Source: CAYMZZ01 sp047600605 (GTDB lineage Bacteria > Bacteroidota > Bacteroidia > Chitinophagales > Chitinophagaceae). Taken from it: 64,000 bases of DNA. The DNA lies in NCBI GenBank assembly GCA_047600605.1, contig JASGKK010000002.1:248001-312000 (forward strand), written 5' to 3'. The number at the start of each line of letters is the position of its first letter. Position 1 is the stretch's first letter. Made by a program: the position numbers and the translations under genes. Positions 17,583 to 25,356 of this stretch are shown here, one piece after another. Under the pieces are notes generated by a model. The model made no database searches and was not told the origin of the DNA. It worked only from the letters and a program-made list of their open reading frames with translations.

Positions 17583-18908
17583 TTAGCGGCGCATGCCGGG
17601 CATCATGCGTCCAAACATGTTCATTTTATTCATGTTTTTCATCATGTCGCGCATTTGCTCAAACTGCTTCATAAAAGCATTTACATCGGCAATCTCCTTG
17701 CCGGCACCTTTGGCAATACGTTTGCGGCGGTTGAGGTCAATAATATCCGGGTTATTTCTTTCTTCGGGAGTCATTGAATTGATCATGGCTTCGATGCCTT
17801 TGAAAGCATCTTCATTGATGTCGAGATCTTTGACTTTGGAGCCTACGCCAGGTATCATGCCCAGCAGATCTTTCATATTTCCCATCTTCTTGATCTGCTC
17901 CAGCTGCATTTTGAAGTCGGCAAAGTCGAACTTATTCTTCCGGATCTTGCTTTCCAGCTTTTTAGCCTGCTCTTCATCAAACTGCTCCTGTGCCTTTTCT
18001 ACCAGTGAGGTGATATCGCCCATACCCAGGATACGCTGGGCCATACGCTCGGGATAAAACACATCAAGCGTATCCATTTTTTCACCATTGCTGGTAAACT
18101 TGATGGGTTTGTTGACGGTATAGCGGATAGAAAGGGCCGCGCCACCACGGGTATCGCCATCGAGTTTGGTGAGTACCACACCGGTAAAATCGAGACGGTC
18201 ATTAAAGGCTTTGGCCGTGTTTACCGCATCCTGGCCGGTCATGCTGTCTACAACAAACAATATCTCCTGCGGATTTACGGCAGCTTTGATATTGGCTACT
18301 TCGGTCATCATAGCCTCATCGATAGCCAGGCGGCCCGCAGTATCTATGATCACCACATTTTTGTTGCGCGCGCGGGCTTCCTTCACAGCCTGCTGAGCAA
18401 TGGCTACCGCATCTTTGCTGTCGGGTTCAACATGAACGTCCACACCGATCTGCTCACCCAGCACACGCAGTTGTTCCATGGCTGCAGGGCGATAGATATC
18501 GGCTGCTACCAGCAGGGGCGAGAGACCTTTTTTCGATTTGAGATAATTGGCCAGTTTACCGCTGAAAGTGGTTTTACCGCTACCCTGCAGACCGGCTACC
18601 AGTATTACAGCTGGATTACCCTTGCTTTGGAATACGGCTTCCTCACCACCCATCAGTTCGGTCAGTTCATCCTTGACGATTTTTACCATCAGCTGGCCCG
18701 GGCTGATAGCTGTCAGCACTTTTTCACCCAGTGCCTTATCCTTGATCTTGTCGGTGAATTCCTTGGCTATTTTATAGTTCACATCCGCATCCACCAGTGC
18801 ACGGCGGATATCCTTCACGGTTGTGGCGATATTCAATTCAGTGATGCGCCCCTGGCCTTTGAGGTTCTTAAAGGCTGATTCCAGTTTCTCCTGTAATGAA
18901 TTAAACAT
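17583..18908 (-). CDS. ffh: Signal recognition particle protein Ffh (SRP54)
   Basis: 441 aa GTPase that delivers nascent membrane proteins to FtsY. N domain 1-85; G domain with P-loop GLQGSGKTTFSGKLA near residue 110, DIYRPAAMEQL, DTAGRL near 193, and TKLDGDTRGGAAL near 248. The Met-rich M domain (about 300-441) binds 4.5S RNA and signal peptides and ends MFGRMMPGMRR. Length is normal. Its predicted leader contains a terminator-like hairpin (18952-18982). Confidence 0.97.
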   Translation of the reverse strand: MFNSLQEKLESAFKNLKGQGRITELNIATTVKDIRRALVDADVNYKIAKEFTDKIKDKALGEKVLTAISPGQLMVKIVKDELTELMGGEEAVFQSKGNPAVILVAGLQGSGKTTFSGKLANYLKSKKGLSPLLVAADIYRPAAMEQLRVLGEQIGVDVHVEPDSKDAVAIAQQAVKEARARNKNVVIIDTAGRLAIDEAMMTEVANIKAAVNPQEILFVVDSMTGQDAVNTAKAFNDRLDFTGVVLTKLDGDTRGGAALSIRYTVNKPIKFTSNGEKMDTLDVFYPERMAQRILGMGDITSLVEKAQEQFDEEQAKKLESKIRKNKFDFADFKMQLEQIKKMGNMKDLLGMIPGVGSKVKDLDINEDAFKGIEAMINSMTPEERNNPDIIDLNRRKRIAKGAGKEIADVNAFMKQFEQMRDMMKNMNKMNMFGRMMPGMRR

Positions 18909-18951
18909 GTGTTGCTTATTTTCTGGCGCCGGCCGTACCAGCAGTTAAAAC

Positions 18952-18982
18952 AAAAAGTGAACATGTATAATGTTCACTTTTT
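18952..18982 (-). terminator. Terminator-like hairpin between rpoD and ffh
   Basis: A 13-bp perfect stem (arm AAAAAGTGAACAT at 18952-18964, partner 18970-18982) with a 5-base loop and runs of A and T at its base, so it could terminate in either direction. It would end rpoD transcripts. However, a -7 box for ffh (18992-18999) lies upstream of it on the minus strand, so it may also sit at the very start of the ffh mRNA. Confidence 0.7.
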
Positions 18983-18991
18983 AACGGATTG

Positions 18992-18999
18992 CAAATATA
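18992..18999 (-). promoter_or_regulatory. Candidate promoter -7 element (TATATTTG) for ffh
   Basis: Exact TAnnTTTG match on the minus strand, 26 bases after the rpoD stop and 83 bases before the ffh start. If used, transcription would start just before the hairpin at 18952-18982. No -33 TTG is seen at 19-22 bases, so confidence is limited. Confidence 0.4.
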
Positions 19000-19025
19000 A
19001 ATTAAGTAGTGTATAGTTTATTTCA

Positions 19026-19892
19026 TTAGCCTAAATAGGTTCTTAAAAGTTTACAACGATTTGTAGTGCGGAGTTTGGTGATGGCTTTGTCTTTGATCTG
19101 GCGTACACGTTCACGGGTGAGATTGAATTTTTCACCAATATCTTCCAGGCTCATGGGATGGTCAACGCCGATGCCGAAGAAATAACAGATCACTTCTTTC
19201 TGCCTTTCAGTCAATGTTTTAAGTGAACGGTCGATCTCGGTTTTGAGCGATTCGCGGTGATCCAGGTCACCATCTGTCTTTTCGGCATTGGGATTTTCCA
19301 GCACATCCAGCAGGGTATTGTCTTCACCTTCTGCGAGGGGAGTATCCATACTTACATGACGCGATGAAATGCCCAGGGTGGCAGATACTTCCTCGAGGTC
19401 CATTTCCAGCATTTCGGCCAGTTCCTCGGCAGAAGGCTCACGCTCAAATTGCTGCTCGAGCGAGGAGAATGCTTTCTGGATACGGTTGGTAAGACCTACC
19501 TTATTCAGCGGCAGACGTACAATCCGCGACTGTTCGGCCAATGCCTGCAAAATGCTCTGGCGAATCCACCATACGGCATAGGAAATAAATTTGAAACCAC
19601 GGGTTTCATCAAAACGCTGGGCGGCTTTTATCAAACCCAGATTTCCTTCATTGATGAGGTCGGGAAGAGATAAACCCTGATTCTGATACTGCTTGGCAAC
19701 AGATACAACAAAACGCAGGTTGGCTTTTGTGAGACGATCCAGCGCCCGCTGGTCGCCCTGCCTGATTAATGCGGCCAGGCGAACTTCCTCTTCGGGAGAG
19801 ATAAGCTCCACCTTTCCGATCTCCTGAAGATATTTCTCCAGGCTTTGAGATTCACGATTCGTAATAGACTTCGTGATCTTCAGCTGACGCAT
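19026..19892 (-). CDS. rpoD: Primary sigma factor (RpoD/SigA, short Bacteroidota type)
   Basis: 288 aa from the ATG giving MRQLKITKSITNRESQSLEK, the family start; an ATG two codons earlier (19898) is possible. Region 1.2 is LEKYLQEIGKVELISPEEEV; region 2 runs through NLRFVVSVAKQYQNQGLSLPDLINEGNLGL and YAVWWIRQSI; region 3 and then region 4 follow, with helix-turn-helix SLEDIGEKFNLTRERVRQIK. It lacks the long region 1.1 and non-conserved insert of proteobacterial RpoD. It directs recognition of TAnnTTTG promoters. Confidence 0.96.
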   Translation of the reverse strand: MRQLKITKSITNRESQSLEKYLQEIGKVELISPEEEVRLAALIRQGDQRALDRLTKANLRFVVSVAKQYQNQGLSLPDLINEGNLGLIKAAQRFDETRGFKFISYAVWWIRQSILQALAEQSRIVRLPLNKVGLTNRIQKAFSSLEQQFEREPSAEELAEMLEMDLEEVSATLGISSRHVSMDTPLAEGEDNTLLDVLENPNAEKTDGDLDHRESLKTEIDRSLKTLTERQKEVICYFFGIGVDHPMSLEDIGEKFNLTRERVRQIKDKAITKLRTTNRCKLLRTYLG

Positions 19893-20198
19893 GCTCATAG
19901 GTTTGGTTTTAGACGGTTATTTTAAGGGTTGAGAATTAAGCTTTGGTTAGGTTAGCCTTTAAAATGACCCATCATCTACGGTTTCTGGCTCTTCAGAACA
20001 TATTGGATTTCATAGCAATTTAAGGGTTAACTTAATATATCCCAAATTAAACTGGCGAATATTCTAACGCATTTATATACGTTTTATTTTAAAAGACTGT
20101 TTTTTAACGCAAAAAAGGGGAAAAATAACCCCCAAATAATTTTGCGACCTCAATTTATTTTCTATAATTGCAGCTATTGAGTGTTTTAACCATTAACG
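19893..20198. other. Intergenic region between divergent rpoD and START-like gene
   Basis: About 306 AT-rich bases. No RNA gene, repeat or small ORF could be supported. One -7 box is noted separately at 20137-20144 for the plus-strand gene. No exact TAnnTTTG was found on the minus strand for rpoD, whose promoter I could not place. Confidence 0.5.
20137..20144 (+). promoter_or_regulatory. Promoter -7 element (TAATTTTG)
   Basis: Exact TAnnTTTG match 54 bases before the START-like gene at 20199. No -33 TTG at the standard spacing; assigned from octamer and position only. Confidence 0.4.
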
Positions 20199-20576
20199 AT
20201 GAGCAGGCAATTATATACGTTGGAGTTCCCGGTGAGATGTTCCCCTTCTATCCTTTATGAATTCTTATCTACCCCAGCCGGTCTGGGTGAGTGGTTTGCA
20301 GATAAAGTAGACGAGCGTGACAATGTCTTTTATTTTAGCTGGAACGGTACAGCTGACAAAGCTGAAGTACTGGAAAGTGAAGAGGATAAATTTATTCGCT
20401 TTCGCTGGCTCGAAGCCCCCAAAGGAGAATATTTTGAATTCGGCATTGAAAAGTCCGAAATCACCAACCAGACAATCCTGGTGGTAAAAGACTTTGCCGA
20501 AAAGAAAGATATAAAGGACCAGAGCCTTTTGTGGGATCATCAGGTAAAAGACCTTTTTCACCGGTTGGGTAACTAG
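20199..20576 (+). CDS. START-like (SRPBCC) domain protein
   Basis: 125 aa single-domain protein. The N-terminal pattern YTLEFPVRCSPSILYEFLST and LGEWFADKV, plus the later FRWL and LLWDHQVKDLFHRLG, fit the Bacteroidota START-like group related to AHSA1. Such folds bind hydrophobic ligands or act as chaperone partners; the specific role is unknown. It is a monocistronic unit: a -7 box upstream and a strong terminator 29 bases after the stop. Confidence 0.85.
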   Translation: MSRQLYTLEFPVRCSPSILYEFLSTPAGLGEWFADKVDERDNVFYFSWNGTADKAEVLESEEDKFIRFRWLEAPKGEYFEFGIEKSEITNQTILVVKDFAEKKDIKDQSLLWDHQVKDLFHRLGN

Positions 20577-20604
20577 TGTTATCCGCTCCGGTACAAAATG
20601 TAGC

Positions 20605-20630
20605 AGGAACCTCTGTGAGGTTCCTTTTTT
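20605..20630 (+). terminator. Intrinsic terminator of the START-like gene
   Basis: Stem AGGAACCTC / GAGGTTCCT (9 bp) with loop TGT, followed by T5. Faces the convergent gene ending at 20636. Confidence 0.85.
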
Positions 20631-20635
20631 ATTGG

Positions 20636-21259
20636 TTAAACATCAAATCTGCTGCCTGTAAGCCCCGCCAGCAGATCCCGGAAAGCATTATCAAAATGGT
20701 CAACGGCATTATCCCATTCACTCAATGGCCAGTATAAAGCCAGTTTAAGAAAAGGCCCCGAGAGATACAGATCCATTTGTGTCTGCTTAAGTGTGCTTAC
20801 AGGCCGGTAATAATTATCCGAAAAATCGTGCTGCCAGGCATCTCCCTCGCCGGCCAGTTGCCAGCCTTTTTCAGCCCAGTGCGGATAGGCAGCAATAATG
20901 GCTTCCTGGAAAAGCGCCTGATTCCGGCCGCTCAGATGAAGGGTGATGCTAAAAAACTTTCCCCACCAGAACAGCGAACGGATAGCAAAAAAATGATCCA
21001 GGGTAAAAACGCGGGGATAGTCCAGTACCAGGTAAGGTAATCCCTGCAATTGTTCACCACGGCTGATCTTGGGAGTAGAGCGCATCACTTCTTCCGGCAG
21101 TTTGCCTGCATAGTTTCTGAGACATACCTCCTGGCGCTGCTGTACCTGCCCCAGCAAGTGCAGGGCTTTTTCCATGATCCTGTTCTTTGTTAAAATCAAA
21201 TCTGCATTGGCCACCAGTTCCAACTCCTGTGCCGAAAGCCTTATTTTTGCCGGACTCAT
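20636..21259 (-). CDS. Conserved-looking protein of unknown function
   Basis: 207 aa, no signal peptide or membrane helix, mixed alpha/beta composition rich in Leu, Trp and Tyr. It begins MSPAKIRLSAQELELVANAD and has aromatic-rich stretches such as SLFWWGKFFSITLHLSGRN. Coding quality is good: normal codon use and a convergent terminator before its stop. It starts 14 bases from the divergent LptF/G gene. I do not recognise the family and assign no function. Confidence 0.7.
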   Translation of the reverse strand: MSPAKIRLSAQELELVANADLILTKNRIMEKALHLLGQVQQRQEVCLRNYAGKLPEEVMRSTPKISRGEQLQGLPYLVLDYPRVFTLDHFFAIRSLFWWGKFFSITLHLSGRNQALFQEAIIAAYPHWAEKGWQLAGEGDAWQHDFSDNYYRPVSTLKQTQMDLYLSGPFLKLALYWPLSEWDNAVDHFDNAFRDLLAGLTGSRFDV

Positions 21260-21273
21260 ATTGATAAAGTTAC

Positions 21274-22788
21274 GTGTTCAAGAAGTTAGATATACTCATC
21301 ATCAAGGCCTTCATCGGCCCTTTTATTGCTACATTCTTCATTACCCTGGTTGTACTGGTGATGCAGTTCTTCTGGCTGTATATTGACGATTTTGTAGGCA
21401 AGGGCCTGGGTCCCGATATCGTATTCCGCTTTATCTGGTATCAGAGTGCAGTACTGGTACCCCTCGCGCTGCCGCTGGCGATCCTTTTATCATCGCTCAT
21501 GACATTTGGTAACCTTGGCGAAAGCTTTGAACTGGTTGCGATCAAATCGGCCGGTATATCGCTGCTGCGGTTTATGCGTCCGTTGCTGATCGTAGCTACT
21601 TTTCTGAGTGCAGCCGCTTTCCTTTTTTCCAATTTTATCATTCCCGTGGCCTGGCTCAAGTCGCGTACTATGTTGTCTGACATTGTATATGCCAAGCCAG
21701 CCTTTGATCTGAAAGAAGGTGTTTTTTACGACAAGATCAATGACTTTGTGATCAAGATCGGCAAAAAAGAAGCCAATGACAGTGTGATCCGCGATGTGAT
21801 CGTATATGAGCAGAATAACCTGCTACAGGATAATTTCATTATGGCCAAAAGCGGTGTCATGCGGGTAACAGGAAATAAACGGATACTCGAGTTCCACCTC
21901 TTCGATGGCTGGCATTACCAGGAGCGTGGGGATAATACATACAACACAACAACTACCGAAACAGATTATATACGCCTGGGATTTAAGGAATATACCAAGC
22001 AGTTTGACCTGAGTTCATTTCAGCTCAATATGTCGTCTGACAGCAATAACCGCAACAATGAGCGGGTATATAGTATGCGGCAGTTGAATAAAGCGATCGA
22101 TTCTATCAGGCGAGATAATGATCGTATCCGCAGCCTGCTGCAGACGGGCCAGTATAATTCCTGGCAGTTCTCCACCACATTTGACAGCACACTGCCGGCA
22201 GCTGTCCGTGAAAAAATAGCGGCCCGTCCGCCAGTTAAGGATAGTGTGTTGCTGGCCCGTAAGCATAAAGCCGACAGTATTTTTGCCGCTGCAAAAAATC
22301 TCAAGCAACTGATCCCCGATTCGGCACAAACAGTAGCGCGGGAACGTGCTGTCGTTTCGGTCAGCAGTATCCTGAGCTCAATCAGCAGTACACAGAGCCT
22401 GCTAAAAGAAAAAGAAAGATCTTACCGCAAACATAATATTGAATGGCATCGTAAGATTGTGCTGTCGGCAGCCTGTCTTATTCTCTTCCTGATTGGTGCA
22501 CCGCTGGGGTCAATTATACGGAAGGGAGGATTGGGTACGCCGCTCATTGCCGCGATCAGCTTTTTCATGGTCTTCTATTTTTCTACTACCATGGGCGAAA
22601 AGATGGCTAAGGAAAATACGCTTACTCCCTTTTCGGGTATGTGGCTCTCAGCTTTCATACTGGTACCTATCGGTATATTTCTTACCTATAAAGCCATGCG
22701 CGATTCACAACTGTTCAATAAAGAATGGTATCACCGCATGGCGGCCCGTTGGCGAAACATGTCCCGAAGAAAAAATAAGGAGGGTTAA
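21274..22788 (+). CDS. LptF/LptG-family (YjgP/YjgQ) lipopolysaccharide export permease
   Basis: 504 aa from a GTG start (MFKKLDILIIKAFIGPFIA). Three helices lie in the first 140 residues, then a long periplasmic beta-jellyroll region (about 145-390), then three C-terminal helices from about 395. It also has the characteristic GAPLGSIIRKGG motif. It works with LptB to extract LPS from the inner membrane toward LptC/LptA. No partner permease is next to it. The periplasmic insert is longer than in E. coli LptF (about 366 aa), as is usual in Bacteroidota. Confidence 0.9.
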   Translation: MFKKLDILIIKAFIGPFIATFFITLVVLVMQFFWLYIDDFVGKGLGPDIVFRFIWYQSAVLVPLALPLAILLSSLMTFGNLGESFELVAIKSAGISLLRFMRPLLIVATFLSAAAFLFSNFIIPVAWLKSRTMLSDIVYAKPAFDLKEGVFYDKINDFVIKIGKKEANDSVIRDVIVYEQNNLLQDNFIMAKSGVMRVTGNKRILEFHLFDGWHYQERGDNTYNTTTTETDYIRLGFKEYTKQFDLSSFQLNMSSDSNNRNNERVYSMRQLNKAIDSIRRDNDRIRSLLQTGQYNSWQFSTTFDSTLPAAVREKIAARPPVKDSVLLARKHKADSIFAAAKNLKQLIPDSAQTVARERAVVSVSSILSSISSTQSLLKEKERSYRKHNIEWHRKIVLSAACLILFLIGAPLGSIIRKGGLGTPLIAAISFFMVFYFSTTMGEKMAKENTLTPFSGMWLSAFILVPIGIFLTYKAMRDSQLFNKEWYHRMAARWRNMSRRKNKEG

Positions 22789-22792
22789 ATAC

Positions 22793-22817
22793 CTGTAGGC
22801 CCGCAATGCATTGCGGC
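22793..22817. repeat. REP-like palindrome, left copy beside the DUF3800 gene
   Basis: 25 bases beginning CTGTAGGCCCGC; 22801-22816 is a perfect 16-bp palindrome (CCGCAATGCATTGCGG). It starts 4 bases after the LptF/G stop codon. It matches the copy at 23702-23726 in inverted orientation with one mismatch, and shares CTGTAGGCCCGC with 43675-43701. Confidence 0.8.
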
Positions 22818-22855
22818 GTTACTATACCATGGCTGTTTGCCGAATACGTTTTATT

Positions 22856-23509
22856 TCAGAAATAGAGACAATGCTCTTTCAGGCTGGGCTTTAACCGGTT
22901 ATGCCAGATATTTTGTTCATCTTCATAGGCTGCCCAGATAAAGTGAGTAATCCAATCTATAAAAATAATACTGCTATTGGTATGACTATGGACCGGGTTG
23001 TCAATAAGTATTACTGATTTTTGAAAATGCAGGAATGCCAGTGTTTTCAGGTAATCAATACAGCTATTATCGCTGGCTGGTTTGACCGTTCGGTTATCGC
23101 GGGTTATAAGAGATGCTTTATGATCCTGAACCCGGGGACGTACAGATTGTCCGATCACGTAATTGTATAGTGTATTGGGATCACTTCGGACAGGCAAGGG
23201 CACATTTTCTTTACTGGTAGTAATGGCGCCCAGGTGAAACTGCGGATATTCGGTCATCGTGGAGACAGTTTCTTCGCAAATAAAATCCTTGTGATGTGCT
23301 TTAAGTTGCGTGGCCTTTATTTCTTTTTCCGTTGGTAGGTCAAACCGTTTATAGAAATCGCGAACCAGTCTTTTGGAAACCGGGGAAAGTGAAACGGGGC
23401 AACAAAGGAAACCAATGGTAATAAATCTGCTGGAGCCACCTTGTCGATAAGGATGGGAAAATTTCCAGCCAAGATCACCGCTTTCGTCCAAAAACACCTC
23501 ACTTTCCAT
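22856..23509 (-). CDS. DUF3800-domain protein
   Basis: 217 aa from the ATG giving MESEVFLDESGDLGWKFS; an in-frame ATG 18 codons earlier adds a hydrophobic run not seen in the family. The N-terminal VFLDESGDLG (Asp-Glu-Ser-Gly) is the DUF3800 signature, and the mid-region has VILIDNP and IDWITHFIWAAYEDEQ. The fold is thought to be nuclease-like, but the function is unknown; members occur in mobile and defence contexts. The gene is enclosed by inverted REP-like repeats between otherwise unrelated plus-strand genes, suggesting insertion. Confidence 0.8.
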   Translation of the reverse strand: MESEVFLDESGDLGWKFSHPYRQGGSSRFITIGFLCCPVSLSPVSKRLVRDFYKRFDLPTEKEIKATQLKAHHKDFICEETVSTMTEYPQFHLGAITTSKENVPLPVRSDPNTLYNYVIGQSVRPRVQDHKASLITRDNRTVKPASDNSCIDYLKTLAFLHFQKSVILIDNPVHSHTNSSIIFIDWITHFIWAAYEDEQNIWHNRLKPSLKEHCLYF

Positions 23510-23663
23510 CGCACAAATCGGTACATACAAAAATAAAAATGGCAGACCTTGGGGGCGATGCACTTACAGTACATTTATGATAACCCAGATGGTCGTCACG
23601 CTTGTCCCAAGAATTACCTGCCGTATCTGTCACAAAACTAAAACATGTCTTTTTCCTGTCAAA

Positions 23664-23692
23664 CGTTTTTTCACCGTTTTTTACCGTTTTTT
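23664..23692. repeat. Three helically phased CGTTTTTT tracts
   Basis: CGTTTTTT at 23664-23671, 23675-23682 and 23685-23692. Start-to-start spacing of 11 and 10 bases matches the DNA helical repeat, an arrangement that bends DNA. It lies 9 bases before the right REP-like copy. Confidence 0.6.
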
Positions 23693-23701
23693 CGGCGCAG
23701 A

Positions 23702-23726
23702 GCCGCAATACATTGCGGGCCTACAG
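23702..23726. repeat. REP-like palindrome, right copy beside the DUF3800 gene
   Basis: 25 bases, GCCGCAATACATTGCGG then GCCTACAG; the reverse complement differs from 22793-22817 at one base. The inner 16 bases form a near-perfect palindrome. The pair encloses a 934-base unit with the DUF3800 gene. No target-site duplication was seen outside. Confidence 0.8.
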
Positions 23727-23873
23727 AAAGGAATAATACAGCCGGAAACGGTATCGTTTTTGTGTCTTTACGGGATATAAGGCCCGGTTTTTTGACAATG
23801 TTCAGACGATCTGCATAAAAATATTCCCGGCAATGGGTTGGTATTACCCGTAACTTTATAGTCCTTAAAATGG

Positions 23874-24635
23874 ATGAATATGGAAAAGAACTTCACATCG
23901 CGGCGCATATTTATTGCTGATTCTGCCAAAACAATTTTTGGTATCAGTGCCGGTTTGGCCGGTGCAGGTTCACTGCTGCAGGCAGCTTGCGTAAGCAGTC
24001 CTTCTGCCGACGGAGTTTTCAGAACCGGATTCATACAGGAACCATTGCCGTACGCGTACAATGCACTGGAGAAATCCATTGATGCACTTACGATGGAGAT
24101 CCATTATACCAAACATGCTTCTGCTTATGCCAGCAATCTGCAGGCAGCTGCTAAGGATGAAAAGGTGGATACCAATCAACCGCTCGAAAAAGTGCTGGGT
24201 TCCATCTCACGTTATTCAGCCAAAATGCGCAACAATGGCGGCGGTCACTATAACCATGAGTTGTTTTGGAAAACAATGGCCCCTGATGGTGGCGGTGCTC
24301 CTACAGGAAAACTCCTGAAGGCCATCGAGAGTAGCTTCAATTCATTTGATAGTTTTAAGACCCAGTTTACAGACGCTGGTAAAAACCGCTTTGGCAGTGG
24401 CTGGGCCTGGTTATTTATTGATGGAGATAAAAAACTACGCATAGGCTCTACTCCCAACCAGGACAATCCACTCATGGATATCAGCGACATCAAAGGATTT
24501 CCGGTAATGGGGCTCGATGTATGGGAACACGCCTATTACCTGCGCTATCAGAATAAACGCCCCGATTATATCAATGCCTGGTGGAATGTGGTAAACTGGA
24601 AATACGTTCAGGGCCGCTACGAATCGCAGGCTTAA
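23874..24635 (+). CDS. Fe/Mn superoxide dismutase with a Tat/lipoprotein-like export signal
   Basis: 253 aa. Residues 1-40 hold a twin-arginine pair (TSRRIFI), a hydrophobic stretch and a Cys after LLQAA, so export by Tat and possible lipidation are suggested. The catalytic domain starts near 55 (PLPYAYNALEKSID). Metal ligands can be placed in HYTKH (first His), GGHYNHELFW (second His), and the pair in DVWEHAYYLRY (Asp and His). FGSGWAWL is also present. Metal preference cannot be set by eye. Its stop is one base before the next gene's start. An alternative start is M3. Confidence 0.9.
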   Translation: MNMEKNFTSRRIFIADSAKTIFGISAGLAGAGSLLQAACVSSPSADGVFRTGFIQEPLPYAYNALEKSIDALTMEIHYTKHASAYASNLQAAAKDEKVDTNQPLEKVLGSISRYSAKMRNNGGGHYNHELFWKTMAPDGGGAPTGKLLKAIESSFNSFDSFKTQFTDAGKNRFGSGWAWLFIDGDKKLRIGSTPNQDNPLMDISDIKGFPVMGLDVWEHAYYLRYQNKRPDYINAWWNVVNWKYVQGRYESQA

Positions 24636-24636
24636 T

Positions 24637-25347
24637 ATGTTTAAATCGTTTTTTACAGCGTTGGTACTTTTAGTGTTGCTTCAGGAGAGCAATGCGCAGA
24701 CCTTTACACCCGCCCGGCAGATAGCCGCGGCCAAAATCCCTGCTGCTGTTAAGATGCCCGGCCATATCAGTGAGGTATGGCAATGGAAAGACCGTACCGG
24801 TGATAACATCCTGGTGCTTTCCGGACGCGATGTATTTAATGATAAAATAGTGGACGGCGAACAGACCCGGGCCGCACAGATCTACGCCTATCAATGGGTA
24901 AAAGCCGATACCGGCTACCAGATTGTATGGAAGCTTACCGATTATATTACTGAATGTCCGTTTGATGTAACACTCGGTTTTTTTAAGAAGAGCACACAGA
25001 TCACCGACCTGGATGCCGACAGCGTGGCCGAAGTCACACTCATTTATAAGATGAGCTGCCGCAGCGATGTATCGCCTGACTATATGAAACTGATCATGCG
25101 TGAAGGCGGGCAGAAATATGCTTTGCGGGGATTGATGTGCGACCCCGGCAACGGCCCGGCTACTCAACCCTGTGCACCGGCCGATAGCCTCAACCTGGAA
25201 AAGATGCCTCCGCTTGCTGATGAATGGGCCGCTATGCTGCGTTCTTTCGGCCGGTATGAGTCCGAAAAAGATTTCGCCGGCGCCCCACCCACTTTTTTAC
25301 CTCATGCCCGCAAGCTCTGGCTGCGTTATATTACCAGTTTTGACTAA
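24637..25347 (+). CDS. Secreted protein of unknown function
   Basis: 236 aa with a signal peptide (MFKSFFTALVLLVLLQESNA, cleavage before QTF). The body has a beta-rich pattern with DLDADSVAEVTLIYKMSCR near residue 130, resembling the DxDxD...E repeat of a Bacteroidota family sometimes named M949_RS01915. That name is tentative, and no enzymatic residues are evident. It is directly downstream of the dismutase, and the metal transporter follows 9 bases later, so the three are probably co-transcribed. Confidence 0.75.
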   Translation: MFKSFFTALVLLVLLQESNAQTFTPARQIAAAKIPAAVKMPGHISEVWQWKDRTGDNILVLSGRDVFNDKIVDGEQTRAAQIYAYQWVKADTGYQIVWKLTDYITECPFDVTLGFFKKSTQITDLDADSVAEVTLIYKMSCRSDVSPDYMKLIMREGGQKYALRGLMCDPGNGPATQPCAPADSLNLEKMPPLADEWAAMLRSFGRYESEKDFAGAPPTFLPHARKLWLRYITSFD

Positions 25348-25356
25348 TTTCCGGCC

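Larger units (their letters stand above)
23510..23873. other. Intergenic region between the DUF3800 gene and superoxide dismutase
   Basis: About 364 bases with no supportable gene. It holds three CGTTTTTT tracts spaced 11 and 10 bases (23664-23692) and the right REP-like palindrome (23702-23726). No exact TAnnTTTG box precedes the dismutase; TAACTTTA at 23851-23858 is the nearest match. Confidence 0.6.

Noticed and set aside
22793..23726. A complete insertion sequence
   Set aside because: No transposase and no target-site duplication were found; only inverted REP-like repeats and a DUF3800 gene are seen.
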